From Actinokineospora diospyrosa (lineage in GTDB: Bacteria; Actinomycetota; Actinomycetes; Mycobacteriales; Pseudonocardiaceae), in contig NZ_JAMTCO010000013.1 in the NCBI RefSeq assembly GCF_024171925.1, positions 220,740-284,739 of the forward strand: a stretch of DNA of 64,000 nt, written 5' to 3'. Position 1 is the first letter of the stretch, and every line of letters begins with the position of its first letter. Below, piece by piece: positions 34,207-42,919 of the stretch. The translations under genes and the position numbers were made by a program. The notes under the pieces are model-generated. The model saw only the letters and a program-made list of their open reading frames with translations, was not told the DNA's origin and made no database searches.

Positions 34207-34468
34207 CGCTGGGCTCCTTCTCGGCGAGGGTGGCCACGACCAGCGTCGCCGCGTCGCGCACCGTCTTGAGGCCGAACACCTGGTCGTCCTCGAGCTCGAT
34301 GTCGTAGGTCCGCTCGATCTTGGCGACCGCGCGCAGCACCTTCACCGAGTCCGCGCCCTCCAGCGAGCTCAGGTCGACGTCGGCGTCGACCGCGGCGACC
34401 GGCAGGCCGAACTCCCCGGCCACGATCTCGGTGACGGTGGTGATCACGGTGATCACGTCTTCGGACAT
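34193..34468 (-). CDS. Acyl carrier protein
   Basis: 91 residues. The phosphopantetheine attachment site is Ser41 in SLEGADSVKVLRAVAKIE, a variant of the usual DSL motif, so the normal Leu after Ser is Val. The helical arrangement and acidic helix III region (YDIELEDDQVFGLKTVRDAA) are standard. It is the probable carrier for the acyl chain activated by the FAAL at 35865 and modified by the two di-iron proteins and the methyltransferase; the PPTase at 37465 could install its prosthetic group. Confidence 0.92.
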   Translation of the reverse strand: MSEDVITVITTVTEIVAGEFGLPVAAVDADVDLSSLEGADSVKVLRAVAKIERTYDIELEDDQVFGLKTVRDAATLVVATLAEKEPSGGGR

Positions 34469-34487
34469 TTCGCGCTGTCTCCTCGGG

Positions 34488-35000
34488 TCAGCCGCCCGGC
34501 CGCAGTCCGGCCAGGGCGTTCTCGATCAGTTCCGCTTCGCCTTCGGTCAGGTCCATCCGGTCGCGCACCTGCTCGGCGGTCGCGGGCTGGTAGGTGCCGA
34601 CGGCGGTCACGCACACCGCGCCGTCGGGGTCGGTGATCTCCGCGTACGCCCGGTACGGGGCCGCGGTGAGGTCCTCGGCGCTCGCCGCGCAGCGGTAGCT
34701 GACGCCGACCGCGAGCGGGGACAGGTAGCGGGTGCGCAGCGTGGTGGTGAACACCGACGTGCCGATCTTGAGCACCAGCAGGTTGCCCATGATCTCGTCG
34801 CACACCGTGGTGGCGATCCCGCCGTGCACCACACCCGGGTAGGACTCGAAGGTCCGGTCGACCCGCAGCACGCACTCGATGCCGTCGCCGGCGTGGGTGA
34901 AGTTCAGCCGCAGCCCGTGCTCGTTGCTGGGGGAGCAGCCGAAGCAGCTGTAGTCCGGCAGCACCCGCCACGGCACCTCGACCGGTGTCCCGTCGCTCAC
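34488..35000 (-). CDS. PaaI-like hotdog thioesterase
   Basis: 170 residues. The hotdog core is YPGVVHGGIATTVCDEIMGN with LLVLKIGTSVFTTTLRTRYL, as in PaaI/YbgC-like 4HBT thioesterases; the GVVHGG turn and the following acidic residue are the catalytic region. Two cysteines near the N-terminus (YSCFGCSPSNEHGLRL) are typical of one actinobacterial subgroup. It likely releases the finished acyl chain from the ACP. Its start overlaps the second di-iron protein's stop by 4 nt. Confidence 0.88.
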   Translation of the reverse strand: MSDGTPVEVPWRVLPDYSCFGCSPSNEHGLRLNFTHAGDGIECVLRVDRTFESYPGVVHGGIATTVCDEIMGNLLVLKIGTSVFTTTLRTRYLSPLAVGVSYRCAASAEDLTAAPYRAYAEITDPDGAVCVTAVGTYQPATAEQVRDRMDLTEGEAELIENALAGLRPGG

Positions 35001-35785
35001 CCGAGCGCCTCGGCCAGCGCCCGGCGCACCTTGCCGTTGGTGCTGAGGTCCTTGTCGACCAGCTGCCCGAAGACCTGCCGGATCTTGCCCTGCAGCTCGT
35101 CGAGCTCACCCTGGTCGGCGACGCCCTCGAGGAACAGGTCGAACCCGGTGTCGATGGTCTCGTGGTCCTCGAGCTCGACCAGGTTGCTCTTGAACATGCT
35201 CACCGGGTGCTTGATCTTCTGGTCGGAGGTGTAGACGTACAGCGTCTCCAGCACCGACGGGATCTCCTCGGGCTTGCGCTCCAACCGGCCGCGGCAGTAG
35301 TGGATGAACTCGCGCGCGTGCCCGGCCTCGTCGCGGCTGGCGCGCAGCAGGATGTCGGCCAGCACCGGCTCCTCGACCGCGGCGGCCACCCGCCGGTAGA
35401 TGTGGTTGACCGTCAGCTCGGAGATGATGTTGGTGGCCAGCGTCGCCGCGGGGGTGCTGCCCGGCGCGTACGGCTCGCGCATCGCCTGCACCGGCGCGTC
35501 GTCGACGGCCTCGCCGATCGCCTCCAGCCACGACTTGAAGGCGTAGTGGTGCTGCACCTCCTGGTAGCCCCACACCACGGCGAAGGTGGAGAAGTCGTAG
35601 TCGTCGACGAACTCGTTGAGGAACCCGTGCACCGCGGCGATCACGTTGGACTCGCCCATCACGCCGCTCTTGGCCATCAGCACGTGCTCCGGCTTGACCA
35701 GGTCCTTGTCGACGCTGCCGAAGTCGATGTCCTTGAGCTGCCAGTGGACCCGTTCGTAGTGGGTGAAGACGTCGAAGCTGTGCAT
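34997..35785 (-). CDS. Second acyl-ACP desaturase-like di-iron protein
   Basis: 262 residues from ATG 35785. It has the same ferritin-like di-iron layout as the protein at 32516: MGESNVIAAVHGFLNEFVDD, VVWGYQEVQHHYAFKSWLEA (first ExxHH), NIISELTVNHIYRRVA and SRDEAGHAREFIHYC (second ExxH). Sequence similarity between the two is modest, so they probably act at different positions or do different oxidations. It starts 79 nt after the FAAL stop and begins a tight sub-operon with the thioesterase, ACP and methyltransferase. Confidence 0.85.
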   Translation of the reverse strand: MHSFDVFTHYERVHWQLKDIDFGSVDKDLVKPEHVLMAKSGVMGESNVIAAVHGFLNEFVDDYDFSTFAVVWGYQEVQHHYAFKSWLEAIGEAVDDAPVQAMREPYAPGSTPAATLATNIISELTVNHIYRRVAAAVEEPVLADILLRASRDEAGHAREFIHYCRGRLERKPEEIPSVLETLYVYTSDQKIKHPVSMFKSNLVELEDHETIDTGFDLFLEGVADQGELDELQGKIRQVFGQLVDKDLSTNGKVRRALAEALG

Positions 35786-35864
35786 GTCCCCTTCTCCTCT
35801 GGTGTCTTGACCTGGTGGCTCGACTCGAGAACGCCGGGATGTGGTCAACGTTCCGGGTCAGCCA

Positions 35865-37472
35865 CTAGCCGAACCTGGCCCGGGAAGCGAGTCGTTGCAG
35901 CTTGCCGCTGCTGGTGCGCGGGATCGCCTGCGGTGGCGCGACGACCACCCGCACGTCCTCCAGGCCGGTCGCGGTGGCGACCAGCGCCCGCAGCCGCTCC
36001 CGCAGCGCCGGGGAGTCCTCTTCGGTCGACTCGACCACGAGGACCATCCGCTCGGCGCCCTCGTCGAGGTAGGCCACGCAGCGCCTGCGGTGGACGCCGG
36101 GGTCGGTGCGCACGGCGGCCTCGACGTCCTCCGGGTAGTAGTTGTCGCCGCGCACGATGATCATTTCCTTGCGGCGGCCGGTGATGTGCAGCTCGCCGCC
36201 CGCGGTGTAGCCGAGGTCGCCGGTGCGCAGCCAGCCGTCCTCGGTGAACGGCTGCTCGCCGCGCAGGTAGCCCGCGGTCACCGACGCGCCCCGGATCTCG
36301 ACCTCGCCCACGACCCGCTCGCCCTGGAGCGCGCCCGTCTCCGGGTCGGCGATGCGGACGGCCATGTTCGTCACCGGTCGTCCTACCGACACCACACCGC
36401 GGGAGTTGGGGCTACCGCGGTCGACCGGGACGGCTTTGCCTGTTTCGGCCAGCTGTGGGCGGTCTACCCAATCCACGCGAGGCGGCGCTGTCAGCTCGGA
36501 GAACGTCACCGGGAGAGTGGCTTCGGCGAGCCCGTAGACCGGGAGCATGGCCTCTTGCCGGAAACCGGCAGGCGCGAAGTGGTCGAGGAACCCTTCCAGA
36601 GTGTCCACAGCGATGGGTTCGGCGCCGTTGAACGCCACCCGCCAGTTGCTGAGGTCGTAGTCCGTCACCTCGTCCGCGGGCACAGCGCGCGCCATCGCGT
36701 CATAGGCGAAGTTCGGCAGCGGGCACGCCGTGACACCAATCTCGGACATCAGCCGCAGCCAGTGCGCCGGGTCCTTCACGAACACCGACGGCTGCCACAC
36801 GGTCAACGGGATCGGGTAGTACAAGGCGGTGAGCGAGCCGAACAGGCCCATGTCGTGGAACAGCGGCAGCCAGTTGCCCGCGCGATCCGCGCCGCTGAGC
36901 TCGATGCCGTCGCGGATCGCGGTAAGGCAGGCGAGCACGTTCGCGTGCGACAACCGCACGCCCTTCGGCACGGCAGTGCTACCGGAGGTGAACTGGACGA
37001 TCAGGTCGTCCTCGCCGGTCACCCCGCTGTCCGGTGGCGCGTCGTGGTCGCGCAGGTCCCCGGTGGACACCGCGGTGGTCCCGTCGAGCGCCGGACCCAG
37101 CACACCGCGCAGCCTGGTCAGCCGCTCCGACACCACCACGGTCTCGATCTGCGCCGCCGCGATGACGCCGCGCACCCGCACCTGGTAGCCGTCGCGGGCC
37201 ATGGTCGGCAGGGGGAGGGGACAGGCGCAGGCACCGAGGACGCCCAAGCCGATGAGCACGCGGAAGAAGTCCGCCTCGTTCTGGCACAGCAGCCCGACCC
37301 GGTCACCGCGGCGCACCCCGGCCGCGGCCAGCGCCCCGGCCATCGCGTGCGACTGGTCGAGCAGGTCGGCCAGGCCCAGCCGCTCGCGGCCGGTGTGGAA
37401 GGTGACGGGCGTGTCGGGGCCCCGCCGCGCCGCCGCCGCGAGGGCCGCGTGCAGGGTGCTCGGCTCAGCCAC
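35865..37472 (-). CDS. Fatty acyl-AMP ligase (FAAL)
   Basis: 535 residues from GTG 37472, overlapping the PPTase gene by 8 nt. ANL motifs: FTSGSTAVPKG (A3 loop, 161-171), NWLPLFHDMGLFGSL (the FAAL form of A4), MLPVYGLAEATLPVTF (A5), LRTGDLGYTAGGELHITGRR (A7-A8), and the C-terminal lysine in RTSSGKLQR. The HDMGL stretch separates FAALs from acyl-CoA ligases. It forms acyl-adenylate and loads it onto an ACP, here most likely the one at 34193. It is the entry enzyme of the lipid-type cluster. Confidence 0.9.
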   Translation of the reverse strand: MAEPSTLHAALAAAARRGPDTPVTFHTGRERLGLADLLDQSHAMAGALAAAGVRRGDRVGLLCQNEADFFRVLIGLGVLGACACPLPLPTMARDGYQVRVRGVIAAAQIETVVVSERLTRLRGVLGPALDGTTAVSTGDLRDHDAPPDSGVTGEDDLIVQFTSGSTAVPKGVRLSHANVLACLTAIRDGIELSGADRAGNWLPLFHDMGLFGSLTALYYPIPLTVWQPSVFVKDPAHWLRLMSEIGVTACPLPNFAYDAMARAVPADEVTDYDLSNWRVAFNGAEPIAVDTLEGFLDHFAPAGFRQEAMLPVYGLAEATLPVTFSELTAPPRVDWVDRPQLAETGKAVPVDRGSPNSRGVVSVGRPVTNMAVRIADPETGALQGERVVGEVEIRGASVTAGYLRGEQPFTEDGWLRTGDLGYTAGGELHITGRRKEMIIVRGDNYYPEDVEAAVRTDPGVHRRRCVAYLDEGAERMVLVVESTEEDSPALRERLRALVATATGLEDVRVVVAPPQAIPRTSSGKLQRLASRARFG

Positions 37473-38130
37473 GGGTGCCGCCGAACGCGCGCAGCCCTTC
37501 GGCCAACCGGTGGGCGGGGGAGTCCCCGGCCGGGGCGGCGGGGGTGAACGACCAGCGCCCGTCGGACACCGTCGGCGTCCACACGCGCGCCCGCACCCGG
37601 GGCGGCGCGTCGGCGCGCACGGTGAGTGCGCAGTGCCGGGTGCCCAGATCGACCGTCCGGGTGAGGAAGCCCGCCCCGTACGGCCAGTCCACTGTGGACC
37701 ACCCGGTGCTCGGGTCGGCGGTGAAGCCGATGGACCGCAGTCCGGCGCGCAGCCCGAGCCGGGTGGCCTTGGCCGCGCTCTCCTTCGCCGTCCACAACGC
37801 CCGCGCCGACACAGGCCCAGCGACCTCGCTCGCCGCGCAGAACCGGGTCGCCACCTCGCGTAACTCGTCCTCCGCGGCGTCCTCGACGTCGACACCGCAG
37901 GTCGCGGGGCTCTCGGCCACGACGAGGAAGTCCTGGTCGTGGCTGGCGTTGCCGGACTCGACCCCGGCGACGCCAGCCAACACCCTGGCGGCCTGCGCCT
38001 GGACGCGGCGACGGCCCGAGGCGCGGCGCTCGATCGCGGCCCGCTCAGCGGCGGGCAGGTCCGGTTCGGCGCGCCCGCGCACCCGCTCCAGGGCGCGCAG
38101 CGACACCACGTGCACGGCGACCCGGGTCAC
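37465..38130 (-). CDS. 4'-Phosphopantetheinyl transferase (Sfp type)
   Basis: 221 residues from GTG 38130, overlapping the P450 stop by 4 nt. Magnesium and CoA motifs are GVDVEDAAEDELREVATRFC and WTAKESAAKATRLGLRAG, as in Sfp-type PPTases. The N-terminal RRRVQAQAARVLAGVAGVES replaces the usual RxxS/GR region in an abbreviated form. It would convert the cluster ACP from apo to holo form. A dedicated PPTase beside FAAL and ACP shows the cluster is equipped for its own carrier protein. Confidence 0.87.
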   Translation of the reverse strand: MTRVAVHVVSLRALERVRGRAEPDLPAAERAAIERRASGRRRVQAQAARVLAGVAGVESGNASHDQDFLVVAESPATCGVDVEDAAEDELREVATRFCAASEVAGPVSARALWTAKESAAKATRLGLRAGLRSIGFTADPSTGWSTVDWPYGAGFLTRTVDLGTRHCALTVRADAPPRVRARVWTPTVSDGRWSFTPAAPAGDSPAHRLAEGLRAFGGTRG

Positions 38131-39353
38131 GACGTGCTCGCCCGCAACTGCGACAGGCCGCGGAACTGCAGGTTGTCGGCGCGCCAGTCCAGCCGCTGCG
38201 GCTCGACGAGCCGCAGGTTCGGCAGCCGCGTGGTCAGCTCGGCGAGGGCGATCCTGCCCTCCATCCGGGACAGGCCCGCGCCGATGCAGAAGTGCACCCC
38301 GAGGCCAAGGCCGACGTGCCCGGTGTCGCCCCGGGTGACGTCGATGCGGTCTGGGTCGGCGAACCGCTCCGGGTCGCGGTTCGCCGAACCTCGCATGAGG
38401 TAAGCCAACTGGCCCTCGCGCAGTTGCTTGCCCCGCAGTTCGACATCCCTGGTGAGCAGCCGGTGGGTGAGCTGGACCGGGCCGTCCCAGCGGATGACCT
38501 CGTCGACCGCGCTCGGGATGGTCGACGGGTCGCTCTTGAGCAGCTCCCACTGGTCGCGCTGGGTCAGCAGGCCGGCCAGGCCGTTGCCCAGCATGTCGAT
38601 GGTGGTCTCGAACGAGGCCGCGATCAGCAGCAGCAGGTTCGACACCAGTTCGTCGACGCCGAGGCGGTCACCCTCGTCGTCGGCGGTGACCAACCGCGAC
38701 ACGAGGTCGTCGCGCGGTTCGGCGCGCCGGGCCTCCATGATCTCGGTGAGGTAGTCGATCATCTCGTGCACCGCCTCGGCGGCCTGCTGGGCGCCACCGA
38801 GGTCGGTCGCCGCGCCGAGGAACACCTTGAGCGCGTCGCACCACTCGGTCACCCGGCGGGCGTCGGCAGGGGGCAACCCGTAGAGCCCACAGATCACCAG
38901 GGCCGGTACCGGGAAACAGAAATCGGCCATCAGGTCGATCTCCTCGCGCTGCACCGCCGCGTCGACCAGTTCGTCCACGATGCCCTGGACCATCGGTTCC
39001 AGCAGCCGCACCGCGCGCGGGGTGAACCCCTGGTTCATCAGCTTGCGCATGCGGGTGTGCGTCGGCGGGTCCAGCATCCACATCCAGTGCCCGGCCAGCT
39101 CCAGGAACCGCGCCACGGCGGGGGAGGGGTTCGCGCCGCCGCGCTGGGCCACCAGCAGGGCGATCCGGCGCGAGGAGAACGTCTCGTGGTCGCGCAGCGC
39201 CGCGGTGACGTCGTCGTAGCGGGTGATCACCCAGCCGCCGAGTTGCTCGTTGTAGTGCACCGGGTCCTCGGCGCGCAACCGGGCATAAGTGGGATAGGGG
39301 TCGCTCATCACCTCGCGGGTGAGTAAGCTCGTTTGACCAACCTGTTCCGTCAT
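38127..39353 (-). CDS. Cytochrome P450
   Basis: 408 residues from ATG 39353. The I-helix LLLIAASFETTIDMLGNGLA keeps the acid-threonine pair though the usual Gly is Ser. ExxR is DEVIRWDGPVQ, and the haem-binding loop is GLGVHFCIGAGLSRMEGRIA. It is a soluble bacterial class I P450 of the CYP107-like type, needing ferredoxin partners; none are encoded here. It follows the two MaoC-like genes by 275 nt and is coupled to the PPTase. It likely hydroxylates or further oxidises the ACP-bound or free acyl product. Confidence 0.92.
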   Translation of the reverse strand: MTEQVGQTSLLTREVMSDPYPTYARLRAEDPVHYNEQLGGWVITRYDDVTAALRDHETFSSRRIALLVAQRGGANPSPAVARFLELAGHWMWMLDPPTHTRMRKLMNQGFTPRAVRLLEPMVQGIVDELVDAAVQREEIDLMADFCFPVPALVICGLYGLPPADARRVTEWCDALKVFLGAATDLGGAQQAAEAVHEMIDYLTEIMEARRAEPRDDLVSRLVTADDEGDRLGVDELVSNLLLLIAASFETTIDMLGNGLAGLLTQRDQWELLKSDPSTIPSAVDEVIRWDGPVQLTHRLLTRDVELRGKQLREGQLAYLMRGSANRDPERFADPDRIDVTRGDTGHVGLGLGVHFCIGAGLSRMEGRIALAELTTRLPNLRLVEPQRLDWRADNLQFRGLSQLRASTS

Positions 39354-39628
39354 CCTGCGTACGTCCCCCCGATATCGATGATTTCGTGGTTGGCAGGCGG
39401 GCGAGCGCGGTGAATCAGCGCTCCTGGTGATTGGCCCCCATTCGCCGTTCCGCACCCAGTGAACCCCACGCCGAGCGGGATCCGCAAGGAATTGTCAGCT
39501 GGGAAAACCGGAACGCACCAATTCGACCGCCGAGTGTGGACAGCCCGCACGGGTGTGCGGTATGGCCCGGCGGGAATTCGTCACGGTGCCCCGTGCGGGG
39601 CGGGGCCCGCGTGCTCGGCGCGGGTGGG

Positions 39629-39991
39629 TCAGGCAGGCGCGATGGCGGTGCCGGTGCCGCGCAGCACCTCGGCCGCCGCGGTGGCGACGACCACGGTGAA
39701 GGCGATCGCGGGTCCGTCGAGCGCGTCGACGGTGACCGAGGTGGTGATCTCGTCACCGACGAACACCGGCGCGAGGAAGCGCAGGTCCATTCCGGTGACG
39801 TGCACGCCGTCGTCGGCGAGCAGGGGGGTGCCCGAGAGCGTCAGCAGGCCCTGGGCGACCTTCTTGCCCGCCATCCCGGCGATGTGGTGCGCGCCGAAGT
39901 CGCCGGTCAGCCGCGCGCAGGCGGCGATGTCGGCGTCGGAGACGGTCCGGCTCGCGCTGCGCGTCGCGCCGACGGTGAGGCTCTCGCCCAT
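39629..39991 (-). CDS. MaoC-like (R)-hydratase, catalytic type
   Basis: 120 residues from ATG 39991. The hydratase-2 motif region reads ACARLTGDFGAHHIAGMAGK with KVAQGLLTLS: the D...H pair (GDFGAHH) corresponds to the catalytic Asp and His of R-specific enoyl-CoA hydratases, and GMDLRFLAPVFVGDEITTSV is the usual following strand. With the 131-residue hotdog protein encoded just upstream it probably forms a two-subunit dehydratase, as in HadAB-type enzymes. Substrate: enoyl or hydroxyacyl thioester. Confidence 0.85.
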   Translation of the reverse strand: MGESLTVGATRSASRTVSDADIAACARLTGDFGAHHIAGMAGKKVAQGLLTLSGTPLLADDGVHVTGMDLRFLAPVFVGDEITTSVTVDALDGPAIAFTVVVATAAAEVLRGTGTAIAPA

Positions 39992-40386
39992 CAGTGCCCA
40001 CTCCCCGCGGTGAGGACGACGCCCTTGCTCGTCCCGGTGATGACGACCTCGTCGCCGCACCGGATGCGCGCGTCGAAGGCGATCTTGGTGGCCGACTCGC
40101 CGCGCTCGAGCCGGGTGATCTCCAGCTCCGCGGTGATCGTCTCGCCCACCGCGACCGGCCGGGTGACCGTCCAGCTCATCCGCCCGGACAGGTAGTCGAT
40201 GTCGCCGCCGAGCTTGGTCAGCGGGGCGACCACGAGCAGGTACGGCAAATACCGGGGTTCGGTATTGTCCGAATATCCGGAAAGGCGCCGGAATTCCCGG
40301 ACCTCGTCGACGGTGTAGGTCCTACTCGTCCGCAACACATCGCCGACGGTGACGTCGCCGTGCGCACTCGGGATGGTTGTCGCCAC
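39991..40386 (-). CDS. MaoC-like/HadA-type hotdog protein, non-catalytic partner
   Basis: 131 residues, overlapping the next MaoC gene by 1 nt. The sequence follows the FAS1-like/HadA N-terminal hotdog type: RTYTVDEVREFRRLSGYSDN, then YLPYLLVVAPLTKLGGDIDY and VTRPVAVGETITAELEITRL. The catalytic Asp-His pair of its neighbour is not evident. Pairs of this kind (HadA with HadB) dehydrate beta-hydroxyacyl-ACP in mycobacterial FAS-II. It may be the first gene of the lipid-type cluster; about 110 nt separate its start from the preceding gene. Confidence 0.78.
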   Translation of the reverse strand: MATTIPSAHGDVTVGDVLRTSRTYTVDEVREFRRLSGYSDNTEPRYLPYLLVVAPLTKLGGDIDYLSGRMSWTVTRPVAVGETITAELEITRLERGESATKIAFDARIRCGDEVVITGTSKGVVLTAGSGH

Positions 40387-40495
40387 CGAATTCCCTTCTC
40401 GTCGGCCGGGAATTCACCCGTGAATCCCATGCCGTTGTCGGGCCGGAACCACGCTAGCACGGAGTGGCTATCGGGCCAACGGAGCGTGATTCGCT

Positions 40496-41065
40496 CTAGC
40501 GGGTGCTGAGCACGAGGTACCGCTCGTCCGAGATGGCCCCGCCCCACAGCGCCGGGTCGTCGAGTCGCCGCACCTCGGCCTCGTGGCGGTGCGCGAGCAC
40601 CAAGTCCCGGCACTCGAGGGCGGTCAGCCCGGCACCGGTGTGCCAGTGGCCTTCGACGAGCACGAGCCGCCCACCGGCGCGCAGCAGGTCAACCCACCGC
40701 CGCACCGCGGTCGCCGGATCGTCCAATGCCCACAACACATGCCGCGCCAGCACGACGTCGAAGGTGGCGGGCGGATACGGCGGCGCGCTCGCGTCGCCCT
40801 GCCGCAGTGCCACGGCCGCACCGGCTTTGCGCGCGGCGACCGCCAACATCCGCTCGGACAGGTCGAGCCCGTGGACCCGGTGGCCCATCGCCGACAACAG
40901 CACCGACAGCGAGCCGGTGCCGCACCCGAGGTCGACCACGGTGGCAGGCGGCTCGGGCGTCACCGCGCGCAGCAGATCCGCCCAAGCCTTGCGCACCAAC
41001 GGATCCCGCAGCCCGTGATCGGGCGCGTCGTCGAAGGTGTCCGCCGCGTCATCCCACTCGTTCAC
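40496..41065 (-). CDS. Class I SAM-dependent methyltransferase
   Basis: 189 residues from GTG 41065 (VNEWDDAADTFDDAPDHGLR). Motif I is TVVDLGCGTGSLSVLLSAMG, then HRVHGLDLSERMLAVAARKA and the post-motif FDVVLARHVLWALDDPATAV, typical of Methyltransf_11/25. Substrate unknown. It lies on the same strand as both the lipid-type cluster and the sigma factor gene but 109 nt from the former, so membership is open. Confidence 0.88.
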   Translation of the reverse strand: MNEWDDAADTFDDAPDHGLRDPLVRKAWADLLRAVTPEPPATVVDLGCGTGSLSVLLSAMGHRVHGLDLSERMLAVAARKAGAAVALRQGDASAPPYPPATFDVVLARHVLWALDDPATAVRRWVDLLRAGGRLVLVEGHWHTGAGLTALECRDLVLAHRHEAEVRRLDDPALWGGAISDERYLVLSTR

Positions 41066-41096
41066 GCGTGCGATCCTGCCACCCCGTGCCGCCAGG

Positions 41097-42299
41097 TCAG
41101 CCGAGGGCGTCGAGCTTGTCCCGCAACACAGCCCGCTCGCGCTCGTTGCCGCACAACTCGACCGCCCGCTTGAACGCTTCCCGCGCCTCGTCGTCACGTC
41201 CTAAGCGGGCCAACAGTTCCCCGCGCACGCTCGGCACCAGGTGCGAGTCGGGCAGCGCGTCGACCAGTCCGTCCACAATGGCCAGTGCGGCGGCGGGGCC
41301 GTCCGCCATCGACACGGCGACGGCGCGGTTCAGGTCGACGACCGGGGACGGGGTCAGGGTGGCGAGCGCCTCGTACAACGCCACCACCCGCGCCCAATCC
41401 GTCGCCGCCACCGAGGGCGCCACCGCGTGGCACTGGGCGATCGCCGCCTGCAGGCCGTAGGCGCCCAAGCCCCGGCCCGCCTGCTCGGCCCGGGCCAACG
41501 CCGCCTGACCCCGGCGGATCGCGGCGTGGTCCCACCGCCCGCGGTCCTGGTCCTGCAGCAGCACCGGGTGACCGTCGGGTCCGGTGCGGGCGGGGAACCG
41601 GGCCGCGGTCAGCTCCAGCAGCGCGAGCAGGCCGTGCACCTCCGGTTCGCCCGGGACCAGCCTGGCCAGCACCCTGGCCAGCCGCTGCGCCTCACCCGCC
41701 AGGTCCAGCCGGATCAGGTCGGCGCCGGAACTGGCCGACGACCCCTCCGTGAAGATCACGTACAGCACGCTGAGCACCGACCCCAGCCGCGCGGACCACT
41801 CCTGGACCGGGGGCACCTCGAAGGGCACCCCGGCCGAGGCGATGGCCTTCTTCGCCCGGGTGATCCGCGCCTGCACGGTCGCGGTCGGGACCAGGAACGC
41901 CTTGGCGATCTCGTCACTGGTCAGCCCGCCGACCACGCGCAGGGTCAGGGCGACCCTGGCCTCGCGCGAGAGCACCGGGTGGCACGCGGTGAACACCAGC
42001 GCCAGCACGTCGTCGTCGATCTGGTCGGGGTCCCAGTCGGTCGTCACGCCGTCCCCGCCCGCGTCGTTGGCGAGGACGGCGTACTTGCGGTCCAGCGCGG
42101 CGCGCCTGCGGTAGGTGTCGATCGCCCGGCGCTTGCCGACGGTGAGCAGCCACCCGGCCGGGTTGTCCGGCACGCCCTCGCGCGGCCAGGTCACCAGCGC
42201 CTCGGCGAACGCCTCCTGCGCCAGGTCCTCGGCCAGCGCGAAGTCCCCGGTGTGGCGGGCCAGCGCGCCGACGATGCGCGCCGACTCGATCCGCCACAC
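41097..42299 (-). CDS. ECF42-like RNA polymerase sigma factor with C-terminal DUF6596/TPR-like extension
   Basis: About 400 residues. Start taken at GTG 42299 (next residues WRIESARIVGALARHTGDFA, the family's usual beginning); a CTG at 42329 that overlaps the upstream stop by CTGA is an alternative. Region 2 is ALAEDLAQEAFAEALVTWPR with GWLLTVGKRRAIDTYRRRAA; region 4 is LRVVGGLTSDEIAKAFLVPT with VQARITRAKKAI. The long helical C-terminus (LHGLL-type repeats, VPSVRGELLARLGRDDEARE) is the hallmark of ECF42. Its partner DGPF protein gene lies immediately upstream, as usual for this group. Confidence 0.9.
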   Translation of the reverse strand: MWRIESARIVGALARHTGDFALAEDLAQEAFAEALVTWPREGVPDNPAGWLLTVGKRRAIDTYRRRAALDRKYAVLANDAGGDGVTTDWDPDQIDDDVLALVFTACHPVLSREARVALTLRVVGGLTSDEIAKAFLVPTATVQARITRAKKAIASAGVPFEVPPVQEWSARLGSVLSVLYVIFTEGSSASSGADLIRLDLAGEAQRLARVLARLVPGEPEVHGLLALLELTAARFPARTGPDGHPVLLQDQDRGRWDHAAIRRGQAALARAEQAGRGLGAYGLQAAIAQCHAVAPSVAATDWARVVALYEALATLTPSPVVDLNRAVAVSMADGPAAALAIVDGLVDALPDSHLVPSVRGELLARLGRDDEAREAFKRAVELCGNERERAVLRDKLDALG

Positions 42300-42325
42300 C
42301 GCGCCGACCGCGTCGCGGGCACCGC

Positions 42326-42745
42326 TCAGAGCTGCCCGGTCGCCTCGCGCCACGCGCGCTCCTTCTGGATCCACTCGTTGTCCTGCGGGAACTCCTCGAT
42401 CGAGGGCACCCGGCGGATCTCGGTCTTGAACCCGGCCCCGGTCATCGGCATCCGCCGCGCCCACTCGACCGCCTCCTCCTTGGAGGCCACGTTGAGCAGG
42501 TAGAAGCCGTTGAACAGCTCCTTGGTCTCCCCGTACGGCCCGTCGGTCACCACCGGCGGCTCGGTCGAGTAGTCCACGACCACACCGTCGGCCGCGTCGG
42601 CCAGCCCCTCGGCCGCGACCAGCACACCCGCGCGGATGAGCTCGTCGTTGTACTTGCCGACGGTCGCCAGCATCTCGCCGAAGTCGATGTCGCCCATCGC
42701 GGCGAAAGCCTCGTCGGACGCGCGCATGATCAGCATGTACTTCAT
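42326..42745 (-). CDS. YCII-related DGPF-type protein, sigma-factor partner
   Basis: 139 residues from ATG 42745 (MKYMLIMRASDEAFAAMGDI). The ferredoxin-like YCII fold is evident, with VVTDGPYGETKELFNGFYLL carrying the DGPF signature in DGPY form, and WARRMPMTGAGFKTEIRRVP near the end. DGPF proteins are consistently encoded beside ECF42 sigma factors and are thought to be part of their regulatory circuit, though the mechanism is not settled. It is the first gene of the two-gene operon. Confidence 0.88.
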   Translation of the reverse strand: MKYMLIMRASDEAFAAMGDIDFGEMLATVGKYNDELIRAGVLVAAEGLADAADGVVVDYSTEPPVVTDGPYGETKELFNGFYLLNVASKEEAVEWARRMPMTGAGFKTEIRRVPSIEEFPQDNEWIQKERAWREATGQL

Positions 42746-42891
42746 CGTCGTACTCCCTGGCTTCACCGAGGCCCTCTCGGCCCCGCTTCACCCCTAGGTC
42801 GAACGGGCCGCGGCACGGATCGACACACTGCCCGAACTTTTTTCCCGGGGGATGTTCGGCAGCCTATGACGGACCCCCACCACGCGCGGTG

Positions 42892-42916
42892 CGGGGGTTC
42901 CCACCTGCGCGAACAC
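42892..42916. repeat. 25-nt dispersed repeat, copy 1
   Basis: CGGGGGTTCCCACC followed by one variable base (T) and GCGCGAACAC. An almost identical copy (A at the variable base) lies at 46400-46424. It begins 3 nt after the stop of the leftward unknown gene at 42920 and partly overlaps a GC-rich hairpin at 42874-42899 that may be its terminator. Confidence 0.55.
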
Positions 42917-42919
42917 GTC

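Noticed and set aside
40496..41065. This methyltransferase as the missing ToxA
   Set aside because: It lies about 24 kb from the azapteridine-like cluster beside unrelated genes, and nothing in its sequence specifically suggests the azapteridine methyltransferase.
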